From contig JAFAFL010000042.1 in assembly GCA_023423535.1 (NCBI GenBank), positions 1 through 64,000 on the forward strand: DNA of 64,000 nt. Direction: 5' to 3'. The notes beneath the pieces are model-generated. The model made no database searches and was not told where the DNA came from. It worked only from the letters and a program-made list of their open reading frames with translations. The DNA is from Pseudomonadota bacterium. Lineage in GTDB: Bacteria > Myxococcota > Myxococcia > Myxococcales > Myxococcaceae. The position numbers and the translations under genes are program-made. Below are positions 31,725 to 39,923 of this stretch, piece after piece (position 1 is the stretch's first letter; each line of letters starts with the position of its first letter).

Positions 31725-32615
31725 ATGGCCCCGCGGCGCGTCGAGGTCGTCTATTTCCCGAAGCGGCCGAAGACCGCCCGGCGCGCCTCGCTCGAGGCGC
31801 CCGCGGATCCGGCGTACACGCGCACGGTGGAGTTCAGGCCGGAGTTCGCTTCGGCCGAAGAGGAGCCGCCCACCGAGCAGCTGGTCATCCTCCCTGAAGC
31901 GTTCCGAGAGGAGCTCGCCGAGGCCGCACGGCCCGCGGGTGTCCCAGGCGCTCAGCTTCCGCGTCGCCGCCGCACCCGTTCGAAGGAGACGCCTGCCGCG
32001 CCGGCGAGGGCGGGGGTGACGAAGGGCGCGGCCCCGAAGCCTGCGGTCGCGAAGCCTGCCGTCGCGAAGCCGTCGAACGGGAAGTCCCCTCCGGGCGGCA
32101 GCGGGCGGGAGAAGAAGCGGACGATCTCGCTGGAAATCGATACCGACCCGGCGCTGCGCTACCACGTGCGCAAGCTCGACGAGCTGCTCTCGGCGCCGTC
32201 GCCGGTGGAGCCGCTGCGGCAGATGTCGCGGCACGAGCTCGCGGAGATGAGCCTCTTCGGGCACCAGCTCTTCGAGTCCGGCCGGCTCGACGAGGCGCGC
32301 GTGGTGTTCGAGGGCCTCGTGGGGCTCGACGTGGCGGACGCGTTTCCGCACACGATGCTGGGGACGGTGTACCTCGCCATGGGCAGGCCCGACCGCGCGG
32401 CGGCGCTGTTCGATGCGGCGCTGGCGATCGATCGCGACGATCTCGCGGCGCGCGTGTACCGGGCGGAGCTGCGGCTGCAGGCGGGAGAGGGCCGCCGCGC
32501 GCTGCAGACGCTGCACTCGGTGGTCGAGGACGGGCCGCCGGGGGATCCGTTCGTCGAGCGAGCGAAGCGGTTGCTGGAGCTCGCGGGCGCTGCGGGCGCA
32601 AGACGCCGGCGCTGA
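31725..32615 (+). CDS. TPR protein with basic N-terminal extension
   Basis: 296 residues. Residues 1-130 are low complexity and basic, with near-repeats KPAVAKPAVAKPSNGK. Residues about 140-285 carry a SycD-like TPR unit (QMSRHELAEMSLFGHQLFES, LGTVYLAMGRPDRAAALFDA). It resembles the gene just upstream and lies 18 bases after it. The extension is not usual for type III chaperones and could bind another component such as SctV, which is encoded 75 bases downstream. Role inferred from context. Confidence 0.7.
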   Translation: MAPRRVEVVYFPKRPKTARRASLEAPADPAYTRTVEFRPEFASAEEEPPTEQLVILPEAFREELAEAARPAGVPGAQLPRRRRTRSKETPAAPARAGVTKGAAPKPAVAKPAVAKPSNGKSPPGGSGREKKRTISLEIDTDPALRYHVRKLDELLSAPSPVEPLRQMSRHELAEMSLFGHQLFESGRLDEARVVFEGLVGLDVADAFPHTMLGTVYLAMGRPDRAAALFDAALAIDRDDLAARVYRAELRLQAGEGRRALQTLHSVVEDGPPGDPFVERAKRLLELAGAAGARRRR

Positions 32616-32690
32616 GGACCCGTGCCTGCCTGCATGGCCGGCAGGTGCGTGTTTGGTTCGCGACGCTGCACCGTCTAGAGTTCGCGGCGG

Positions 32691-34805
32691 ATGACCGGCA
32701 ACGCCTTCCTGACGAAGTACTCCGACATCGTCCTCGCGTTCATCGTGGTGGCGATCGTCGGGATGATGATCGTCCCGCTCCCGACGCTGCTGCTGGACGT
32801 GCTGCTGACGGCCAACATCGCGCTGTCGGTGATGATGCTGCTCATCTCGCTCTACGTGCCGAACGCGCTGCGGCTCAGCGTGTTCCCCACGTTGCTGCTC
32901 ATCACCACGATGTTCCGGCTGGCGCTGACGATCTCCACCACGCGGCTCATCCTGCTGACGGGCGATCCGGGCGAGGTGGTCTCGGCGTTCGGCAACTTCG
33001 TGGTGCAGGGCAACTACGTCGTCGGCGCGGTCATCTTCATCATCCTGGTGATCGTCAACTTCATCGTGATCTCCAAGGGCTCGGAGCGCGTGGCGGAAGT
33101 GGCGGCGCGCTTCACCCTCGACGCGATGCCGGGCAAGCAGATGTCGATCGACGCGGACCTGAGGTCGGGCGCGATCGACATGGAGGAGGGCAAGCGCAAG
33201 CGGCGCGACCTCGAGCGCGAGTCCTCGCTGTTCGGCGCGATGGACGGCGCGATGAAGTTCGTCAAGGGCGACGCCATCGCCGGCATCATCATCACCGTCG
33301 TCAACATCGTCGGCGGCCTCATCATCGGCGTGATGCAGCGGGGCCTGCCCATCGGCGATGCGGCGAAGAAGTACACGCTGCTGACGATCGGCGACGGTCT
33401 CGTGGGCATGATTCCGGCGCTCCTCATCTCCACCGCGGCGGGCATCATCGTCACGCGCGTGGCGGGCGAAGAGGAGGGCAACCACCTCGGCAAGGACGTG
33501 GGCACGCAGCTCACCGCGCACCCCAAGGCGATCGCGATTGCGGCGGCGATGCTGGTGGTGATGGCGATCATCCCGGGCCTGCCCACCATCCCGTTCCTGC
33601 TGCTCGGCGGCGCGGCCGGCTCCGGCGCCTTCGTGATGCTGAAGAAGGCGAAGCGCGAGGAGGAGGGCCTCAACGAGGACGGCTCGATTCCGGAGGGCGA
33701 GGAGTCGCCGCAGTCGGTGGAGCCGGGGCCGAAGGAGCCGATCAATCCGGACTCGGAGCTCTTCATCCCGATGGTCACGCCCATCGTGCTGGAGGTCTCC
33801 GACGCGCTGGTGCCCTACGTGGACTCGCGGCAGGACGGCGGGCGCTTCCTCTTCGAGCTCATCCCGTTCATGCGCGACGGCCTCTTTGTCGAGCTGGGCG
33901 TGCGCTTTCCCGGCGTGCGCGCGCGCGCGAATCCGGGCCTGCCGCCGGGCTCGTACCAGATCCAGATCAACGAGGTGCCGGTCGTCACCGGCCAGGCGAC
34001 GCTGGATCACATCCTCGTCAACGACACCGCGGACCGCCTGCGGCTGATGAACATCGAGGGCTTCGAGGCGGTGAATCCCGCGACGCGACATCCCGCGGCG
34101 TGGGTGCCGGCGCAGCACAAGGAGCTGCTCGAGGCGGCGGGCCTGACCACGTGGGACGTGCCGGGCTACATCATCCTGCACCTCGCGGCGGTGCTCCGGC
34201 GCCACGCGCGCGAGTTCGTGGGCGTGCAGGAGGTCCAGGCGATGCTGGACCAGCTGGAGAAGGCCTTCCCGGCGGTGGTGAAGGAGGTCATCCCGAAGGT
34301 CGTGAGCGTGCTCAAGCTCACCGACATCCTGCAGCGCCTCGTGGAGGAGGAGATCAGCGTCCGCGACATGCGCGGCGTGCTCCAGGCGGTGGCGGAGTTC
34401 GGGCAGATCGAGGCGGACAACGTGATGCTCACCGAGCACGTCCGCGCGGCGCTGCGCCGGTACGTCTCGCACAAGTACGGGCGCGGGACGAACACGCTGG
34501 TGGTGTACCTGCTCGACCCTCAGATCGAAGAGGCCATCCGCGGATCGATCAAGCGGACCTCGGCGGGCACGCACCTCGCGCTCGAGCCGGACATCGCGCA
34601 GGAGATCGTGCAGGCGGTGAAGAACGAGTGCGGTCACCTGCCGCCCTCCGCGCAGCGCCCGGTCATCCTCACCGCGATGGACATCCGCCGGTACGTGCGG
34701 AAGCTGCTCGAGTACGAGTTCAACCCGCCGTTCTCGGTGGTGAGCTACCAGGAGCTGTCGCCGGACCTGAACATCCAGCCGGTGGCGCGGATCAGCACGC
34801 GGTAG
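32691..34805 (+). CDS. sctV: Type III secretion export gate protein SctV
   Basis: 704 residues, FlhA/YscV/SctV family. Eight membrane helices fill about residues 10-310, containing the conserved FHIPEP-like region (RFTLDAMPGKQMSIDADLRS) and MLLISLYVPNALRLSVFPTL. The cytoplasmic domain (about 350-704) includes DTADRLRLMNIEGFEAVNPA and ILQRLVEEEISVRDMRGVLQ. SctV forms the nonameric ring that receives chaperone-substrate complexes. Length is normal (about 680-710). It is separated by 10 kb from sctRSTU, here split by a metabolic cassette. Confidence 0.96.
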   Translation: MTGNAFLTKYSDIVLAFIVVAIVGMMIVPLPTLLLDVLLTANIALSVMMLLISLYVPNALRLSVFPTLLLITTMFRLALTISTTRLILLTGDPGEVVSAFGNFVVQGNYVVGAVIFIILVIVNFIVISKGSERVAEVAARFTLDAMPGKQMSIDADLRSGAIDMEEGKRKRRDLERESSLFGAMDGAMKFVKGDAIAGIIITVVNIVGGLIIGVMQRGLPIGDAAKKYTLLTIGDGLVGMIPALLISTAAGIIVTRVAGEEEGNHLGKDVGTQLTAHPKAIAIAAAMLVVMAIIPGLPTIPFLLLGGAAGSGAFVMLKKAKREEEGLNEDGSIPEGEESPQSVEPGPKEPINPDSELFIPMVTPIVLEVSDALVPYVDSRQDGGRFLFELIPFMRDGLFVELGVRFPGVRARANPGLPPGSYQIQINEVPVVTGQATLDHILVNDTADRLRLMNIEGFEAVNPATRHPAAWVPAQHKELLEAAGLTTWDVPGYIILHLAAVLRRHAREFVGVQEVQAMLDQLEKAFPAVVKEVIPKVVSVLKLTDILQRLVEEEISVRDMRGVLQAVAEFGQIEADNVMLTEHVRAALRRYVSHKYGRGTNTLVVYLLDPQIEEAIRGSIKRTSAGTHLALEPDIAQEIVQAVKNECGHLPPSAQRPVILTAMDIRRYVRKLLEYEFNPPFSVVSYQELSPDLNIQPVARISTR

Positions 34806-34832
34806 CAGGGCGCGCGGAGGGGACGTTCGCGG

Positions 34833-35831
34833 ATGGAGGCGCTCGATCCTTCGCGGTGTCCCCGGTGCGGCGCTCTTCGCGTCGAGGCGGCGGACTGTCC
34901 CCGCTGTGGCGTGATCTACGCGCGCGCGGAGGAGCGCGAGCGGGCTCGGGTGCGGGCTCAGGCTCGGGCGGTGGCCACGGTCGCGGAGGAGGAGGCGCCG
35001 CAGACTGTGACGGCCGCTGCGTCGCTGGAGGGCACCGAGGCTTTTCGCGTGCTCGCGCCGCCGACCGCGGATCGGGATCCCGAGGCCGAGGCTTCCCGCG
35101 TGGAGACGCGGCTGCGCCTGTGGGTCGTGCCAGCGGCGCTGGTGCTGGCCTTTCTCTTCGCTGCGACCGGCGCTGGCGGCTTCGTCTCGCGCGTGGTGAG
35201 CGGGATGTGGCTGCACGAGCTGGGGCACGCGAGCGCGGCCTGGCTCTTTGGGTACAACGCGGTGCCGCTGCCGTGGTTCACCTCCATCTCCGCGACGAGA
35301 TCCTTCGTTCCGACGCTGCTCTTCGCGGGCGGGTTCGGGTACCTCGCGTGGCGGCGCTGGAGCGTGCGCGAGCGGCGCGGTGCGTTCGTGTTCGGTGGCG
35401 TGGCGCTGGCGGCCGTCGCCGGGCGGCTACTGCCTGCGGAGACCGCGCGCATGCTCATCACCTTCTGGGGCGACGGTGGCGCGCTGGTGTACGCGACGCT
35501 GCTCGTGTGCAGCTTCTACGTCGCGCGGGGCTCGTGGATGCATCGCGGCGCGCTGCGGTGGGGCTTCGTGGGGCTCGGCGCGCTGGGCTTCGCCGACGTG
35601 TTCCTCACCTGGTGGCACGCCTGGGGCGATGCCGCGGAGATCCCGTTCGGCCGCATCGAGGGCGTGGGCCTGTCCGATGCGTCGAAGCTCGTGGACGTAC
35701 ACGGGTGGAGCGAGGCCGGACTCGTCGGCGCGCACCTCGTGCTCGGGGGGCTGTGCCTCGTGGTGATCGCTGCGCGGTGGGCGTGGGGGCTGGGCGGCGT
35801 CTCCGTTCGGTCGCGCTACTCGCCGTACTGA
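34833..35831 (+). CDS. Zinc-ribbon, M50-like membrane metalloprotease
   Basis: 332 residues. A four-cysteine zinc ribbon at the N-terminus (Cys9, Cys12, Cys22, Cys25) is followed by a charged linker and then six or so membrane helices from about residue 92. The HExxH motif HELGH is at residues 128-132 inside MWLHELGHASAAW, as in the M50B site-2 protease-like family. A second metal-ligand motif could not be placed with certainty. It lies 27 bases after sctV. It may process a membrane regulator or only be a neighbour. No substrate is known. Confidence 0.7.
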   Translation: MEALDPSRCPRCGALRVEAADCPRCGVIYARAEERERARVRAQARAVATVAEEEAPQTVTAAASLEGTEAFRVLAPPTADRDPEAEASRVETRLRLWVVPAALVLAFLFAATGAGGFVSRVVSGMWLHELGHASAAWLFGYNAVPLPWFTSISATRSFVPTLLFAGGFGYLAWRRWSVRERRGAFVFGGVALAAVAGRLLPAETARMLITFWGDGGALVYATLLVCSFYVARGSWMHRGALRWGFVGLGALGFADVFLTWWHAWGDAAEIPFGRIEGVGLSDASKLVDVHGWSEAGLVGAHLVLGGLCLVVIAARWAWGLGGVSVRSRYSPY

Positions 35832-35924
35832 CTCCAGCGCGGGGCGGCCTCGTCGTCGATGCGGTGGCTCCACAGGCTCCCGCCGCGGCTGGGGACCCCT
35901 TCGTAGAAGAGGCGGGACGGACCA

Positions 35925-35937
35925 GAAATATACTGCA
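35925..35937 (+). repeat. 13-bp AT-rich repeat, left copy
   Basis: GAAATATACTGCA, identical to 46908-46920 and in the same orientation. The two copies lie outside opposite ends of the minus-strand block 35959-46739. The surrounding 128-base gap between the M50-like gene and the minus-strand membrane protein holds no other recognised signal. Confidence 0.5.
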
Positions 35938-35958
35938 GGTGCTCGACGTGAAGTTGGT

Positions 35959-36408
35959 TCACGCGGCGAGGAGCAGGTACGCCGCGCCGGCGAGGGCGCC
36001 CATCACGCCGAGCGCTCCGAGGACGAGCGCGAGCCGACGGCGTCGGGGCGCTGTGGAAGTCGTGGCGAGGCCCATGCGTCCAAGCGCCTCGTCCGGCGGC
36101 AGCGCGCGCAGGTCTGCGCCGGGCCGGAGCTGCGCGAGCCTCGTGAGGAAGAGCTGAACCTGCAGCGCGTGGGTGGGGACCGGCACGCGCGCGGTGTGAC
36201 GCGTTCCTCCAGCCTGCCAGGCCACGAGCAGCTCTCCGTCCGGCGTGGCCACGCCTTCGCGGCGATCGGAGACGACAGGTCCGCTCGCGAGCACGGTGAA
36301 CGCTTCGAGCGATGGAAGCGGCACCGTCACCGGCGCCCGACCCGCCACGTTCAAAGTGAGCGTCTCCCGGTCCAGATGCAGCGAACAGCCGCGCCAGCTC
36401 GCTTCCAT
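35959..36408 (-). CDS. Small tail-anchored protein of unknown function
   Basis: 149 residues from ATG 36408; a TTG at 36429 is a less likely start. The soluble part has alternating strands (SLHLDRETLTLNVAGRAPVT, LPSLEAFTVLAS) and then a helical stretch. The last roughly 24 residues form one membrane helix (LALVLGALGVMGALAGAAYL). It ends 128 bases from the M50-like gene and lies downstream of the three large lipoprotein genes, on the same strand and 77 bases after the last of them, so it may belong to that transcription unit. No family is recognised. Confidence 0.65.
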   Translation of the reverse strand: MEASWRGCSLHLDRETLTLNVAGRAPVTVPLPSLEAFTVLASGPVVSDRREGVATPDGELLVAWQAGGTRHTARVPVPTHALQVQLFLTRLAQLRPGADLRALPPDEALGRMGLATTSTAPRRRRLALVLGALGVMGALAGAAYLLLAA

Positions 36409-36485
36409 GAGGCGGTCACCGAAACACAACGGCCGGCGCGGGCAGAGGGTGCCCGGCCGGCCGTGTCGTACTCAGAGCAGAAGCG

Positions 36486-39400
36486 CTACGGGTTCCAGGT
36501 GAAGATGTGCCGTCCGAACGGGGCGATGCCCGGCGCGCTGGTGCTGTTCACGTTGACGCGCACCGCCGCGCGGCCACCCGGCTCCTCGAGCCACGTGGTG
36601 GCGCTGTTGCCGAGCGACTGGTTCACGTACGAGGCGGTGCCCGACGCGGTCATGCCGCCGAACTGGTACTCGACCGTGCCGTGCGGCGTGAGCTTCACCT
36701 GGAAGTTCAGGTCGGACGTGTTCGAGGTGGTGGCCGAGTAGATGGACATCGTCTCCCACGAGACGAGCACGTACTCGTCACCGGTCCCCGGGGTCTCGTC
36801 GGGGTCGAACGCCTCCCAGAAGATCCGCGGGGTGGCGGAGGTCCCGCTCAGCGCGTCCCAGAACGGCGCCACCACGCCGCGCGGCTCGGAGGTCGGCGAC
36901 GGGGTGGACGGGTTCGAGGTGAAGCAGCCGCTCGTCGCGATGTTGCAGACGATGGGGTCGAGCGTCAGGAAACCATTCGAGATGATCGTCAACCGGTCGG
37001 AAACGGTGCTGCCGACGCGGACGGGGAAGGGGAGGTTCGCGGTGAAGCCCTGACCGCGCGCGTTGGTGATCGTCAGCCGAGTCGCGGTCGGGCTACCGCG
37101 CAGGGGCACGAAGGTGCCGGGGCCCGCCGCCTGGTAGCTGTAGGGGAAGCAGCCGTTGTCCGGCAGCTTCGGCGTACCGAGCTGGCCCTTCGTCCCATAC
37201 GGCGTGTCGCCGAAGCAGTCGAGGCCGAGCACCGTCGTCGAGGAGTTCCACAGCAGGTGGGTGGCCAGCGGCTTCGGCTCGAAGCGGAGCGAGACGCCCG
37301 GGCCCTTGTGCTCGCCGAGGACCCACGACACGGTCGAGTAGGCGTGGCCGCCGGAGCTGAGCGACACCTGGCCCTCGAGCGGGGACATGCCGATGGCGGT
37401 GCCCCACACGTGGTCCACCGGCAGGCCGTCATCCGCGTCCGCCGTCTGCGCGAAGAGGAGCTGGCCCCCCGCCGGGAGCACGAGGTCGGTGGTGATGGTG
37501 TGCCGCCGCTGCGGCCCGAAGTCGAGCGACCAGCCGCGCAGGTTGTGCGGCTGCCCGGTGAGGTTCGTCACCTCCACCCACTGGCCGTTCGTCGTGCCGG
37601 GCCCGCCCGCGAAGTTGACCTCGGTGATGGCGAACGCGTTGTAGGTGCTCGAGGTGACGCCGGGGAGGATGGTGGGCATCGCGTTCACCTCCATGAACCC
37701 GTCGGGGAAGATCACGCGGCCGAAGTAGCCGTTGAACGGGACCTCGAACGGGTCCGGCTGCGCGGTGCGGCCGAAGAAGGTGTACGTGTCACCCGCCGCC
37801 GGGTGCTGCGGCGCGAGCAGCGCGGAGAGGTTGCCCGGCGCCTGCACGCCCACGGTCGCGTCGAGCGTGAGCAGCCCGTCGAGCTTCTGGTAGGCGAAGA
37901 CGACCTTGCCGCTCGGGTAGAGCTGCGCCTGGAAGGTGAGGCGGCTCTCCGGCGAGTCCTTCTTCACGATGTCCGACCACTGCACGATCAGCCGGCGATC
38001 CTCGCCGAGCCCGCCCACGTGCGCGTGCACCTGGGTGATGCCGGGGAGCTGGATGAGGTCGTCGAAGAAGGGCGCGATGATCGGCGCGGTGGAGGAGCTC
38101 CAGTCGCTGGACGGCAGGCCCTGGTCGTTGTCGCGCGGGCCCTGGCTGGCGGTGCCGGTGGTGTTCACCGTGAGCCAGCCGTTGGTGGAGACCACCGCGC
38201 GCGTCTGCGCCTGCAGCCGGTTGCCGAAGGAGAAGAGGGTGAGCGGCTCGGGGAGCAGGTACGTGAAGTTGCCCTGGTCGAGGTTGGTGGATGTGAACTC
38301 GAGCAGCTGTCCCACGCCGCGGATGTCCACGAACTCCGCGCCGGCCGCGTTGCGCGCGACGTTCGGGAAGCCCTCGTAGGCGATCGCGCCGGGGAACGCG
38401 TCCTGCGCCAGCGTCGCCTCGGGGCGCGGACCGGAGGAGGGACGCGGCAGGGACTCGGGCCAGGTCTTCACGCCGGAGAGCGCCGTCACCGTGACGTTGC
38501 GGCTGACCATGGGCACCGAGTCACCCACCGTGTTGTCGGCGGTGAAGCGGTACTGCATCGTCGCCTCGTTCGGATAGACGGTGATCGAGCCCTTCTCCGC
38601 GGCGGGGCCCACGAGCTCGTGGACGACGTGACGGAGGTTGTAGTTCTGCGCCGCGCCCGTCAGCGCGCCGGCCTCGATGCGCATGCGCCGCGCGTTGGTC
38701 ACGTCCCAGGTGAGGACCACCGGCTCGCCGCCCTGGGTGACCAGCGTCTTGTCCGCCTCGAAGGTGACGAACTGCACCGGGCCGATGGGACGCGTCTTGC
38801 CGGTCTTCGTCACCACCTCGCCGCGCGAGCTGATGGCGCGGAGCTCGTACTCCGTCTCCTCGTCCGGCGCGGGAACGCCGAGGACGCCATCGCGCATCTC
38901 CGCCGCGGACGTTGCCTCGCGAAGCTGCTGGTCGCCCTTCCAGACCTGCACGCGCGAGGCGCCACGCGTCTTCCACGTGAGCACCACCTCGCCGCCTTCG
39001 CGCGCGAGCTCGGGGACGATGAACGAATCGATCGCCACTTCGCCACCGACGCGCAAGGAGACCTCGCGGACCGCCTGCGCAGGGCCCTTGCCCACGGTGA
39101 TCGTGTAGACCTGCGTGGCGTCCTCGCCGAGCGACGCGGGGATGACGTCCTCGAGCTGACCGGACGCCACCTCGGCGCGCGTGTCGCCGGTGACGAGCAC
39201 GCCACGACCGGAGGCGTGGACGGTGATGCGCTCCGCACCACCGGCCTCCCACTTCACCGTCACGCGGCGGTTCTCCTGCGGGTCGCGGGTGAGCGTGGCG
39301 GAGAGGATCGCGGGCGAGACCGCCACCTGCGCGGTCGTCTGCTCGCCGGCGCCGCGGAGCGTGTACGTGGTGTCGAAGCGCGGCATGACGGTGAGGGTGC

Positions 39401-39905
39401 CCGTGTGCGAGGCGGGCAGCGGGATCGTCTCGCCCTCGTCGTTCTCCAGCCGCAGCGCCGCGTCGCCGGTGGCGGAGGCGGGGCCGGAGTAGATGAGGGT
39501 GACCGGCTCACCGGCGCGCACCTGCGCGGGCGAGGCGGCGAGCATCAGCAGCCCCTGGGGACCGCCGGTGCCCACGCGGAGCGCGCGCACGTCCTGGCCG
39601 CCCTCGCTGCGCGCGGAGAGCACGAAGACCTCGTCGCGCTCGATGGTGACGGTGTGCTCGCCCTCGAGCGGGATCGTGTCCAGCGAGAGGCCGCCGGAGA
39701 CGCGCTCGAGGCGCAGCGTCTGGGCGCCCTCCACCTTCCAGGCGAGGGTGACGGTCCCGCCCGGCGTCGCCGTCTCCGGCGTGGCGTTGAACGAGACGAT
39801 GGTGGGCGGCGCGGGAGGGACGAGCGGGGGCTCGGGCTCGGACGGACAGCCGGTGAGTCCGAGGAGCGCGGCGCCGACGAGCGGAAGCAGAAGTCGCAGG
39901 TTCAT
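36486..39905 (-). CDS. Giant lipoprotein 3 of tandem family (Ig-like repeats, lamin-tail-like domain)
   Basis: 1139 residues with a lipoprotein signal (MNLRLLLPLVGAALLGLTGC, Cys20). Residues about 30-470 are a chain of Ig-like beta modules, each with a GGTVTLAWKVEGAQ-like turn and Trp. Then comes a region with VSTNGWLTVNT, IIAPFFDDL and RLIVQWSDIV. A lamin-tail-like domain follows (AITEVNFAGGPGTTNGQWVE, NLRGWSLDF). A second copy of the FWDAL-type module ends the protein. It is homologous along its length to the two genes upstream, with 18-base spacers. Probably anchored at the outer membrane; adhesion or matrix binding is a guess. Confidence 0.75.
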   Translation of the reverse strand: MNLRLLLPLVGAALLGLTGCPSEPEPPLVPPAPPTIVSFNATPETATPGGTVTLAWKVEGAQTLRLERVSGGLSLDTIPLEGEHTVTIERDEVFVLSARSEGGQDVRALRVGTGGPQGLLMLAASPAQVRAGEPVTLIYSGPASATGDAALRLENDEGETIPLPASHTGTLTVMPRFDTTYTLRGAGEQTTAQVAVSPAILSATLTRDPQENRRVTVKWEAGGAERITVHASGRGVLVTGDTRAEVASGQLEDVIPASLGEDATQVYTITVGKGPAQAVREVSLRVGGEVAIDSFIVPELAREGGEVVLTWKTRGASRVQVWKGDQQLREATSAAEMRDGVLGVPAPDEETEYELRAISSRGEVVTKTGKTRPIGPVQFVTFEADKTLVTQGGEPVVLTWDVTNARRMRIEAGALTGAAQNYNLRHVVHELVGPAAEKGSITVYPNEATMQYRFTADNTVGDSVPMVSRNVTVTALSGVKTWPESLPRPSSGPRPEATLAQDAFPGAIAYEGFPNVARNAAGAEFVDIRGVGQLLEFTSTNLDQGNFTYLLPEPLTLFSFGNRLQAQTRAVVSTNGWLTVNTTGTASQGPRDNDQGLPSSDWSSSTAPIIAPFFDDLIQLPGITQVHAHVGGLGEDRRLIVQWSDIVKKDSPESRLTFQAQLYPSGKVVFAYQKLDGLLTLDATVGVQAPGNLSALLAPQHPAAGDTYTFFGRTAQPDPFEVPFNGYFGRVIFPDGFMEVNAMPTILPGVTSSTYNAFAITEVNFAGGPGTTNGQWVEVTNLTGQPHNLRGWSLDFGPQRRHTITTDLVLPAGGQLLFAQTADADDGLPVDHVWGTAIGMSPLEGQVSLSSGGHAYSTVSWVLGEHKGPGVSLRFEPKPLATHLLWNSSTTVLGLDCFGDTPYGTKGQLGTPKLPDNGCFPYSYQAAGPGTFVPLRGSPTATRLTITNARGQGFTANLPFPVRVGSTVSDRLTIISNGFLTLDPIVCNIATSGCFTSNPSTPSPTSEPRGVVAPFWDALSGTSATPRIFWEAFDPDETPGTGDEYVLVSWETMSIYSATTSNTSDLNFQVKLTPHGTVEYQFGGMTASGTASYVNQSLGNSATTWLEEPGGRAAVRVNVNSTSAPGIAPFGRHIFTWNP

Positions 39906-39923
39906 GGCAGTGGTCCTCGGGCC

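Noticed and set aside
31038..35228. Long minus-strand open frame opposite sctV and the TPR genes
   Set aside because: Antisense to sctV, which is certain by motif; the translated frame is Arg/His/Asp-rich low complexity.
5374..35831. Flagellar operon
   Set aside because: FliO-like and sigma-28-like genes are present, but no flagellin, hook, rod, basal-body P/L ring or motor genes occur, while needle-like proteins, LcrH-like chaperones and a SctJ-type lipoprotein do. A non-flagellar system fits better.
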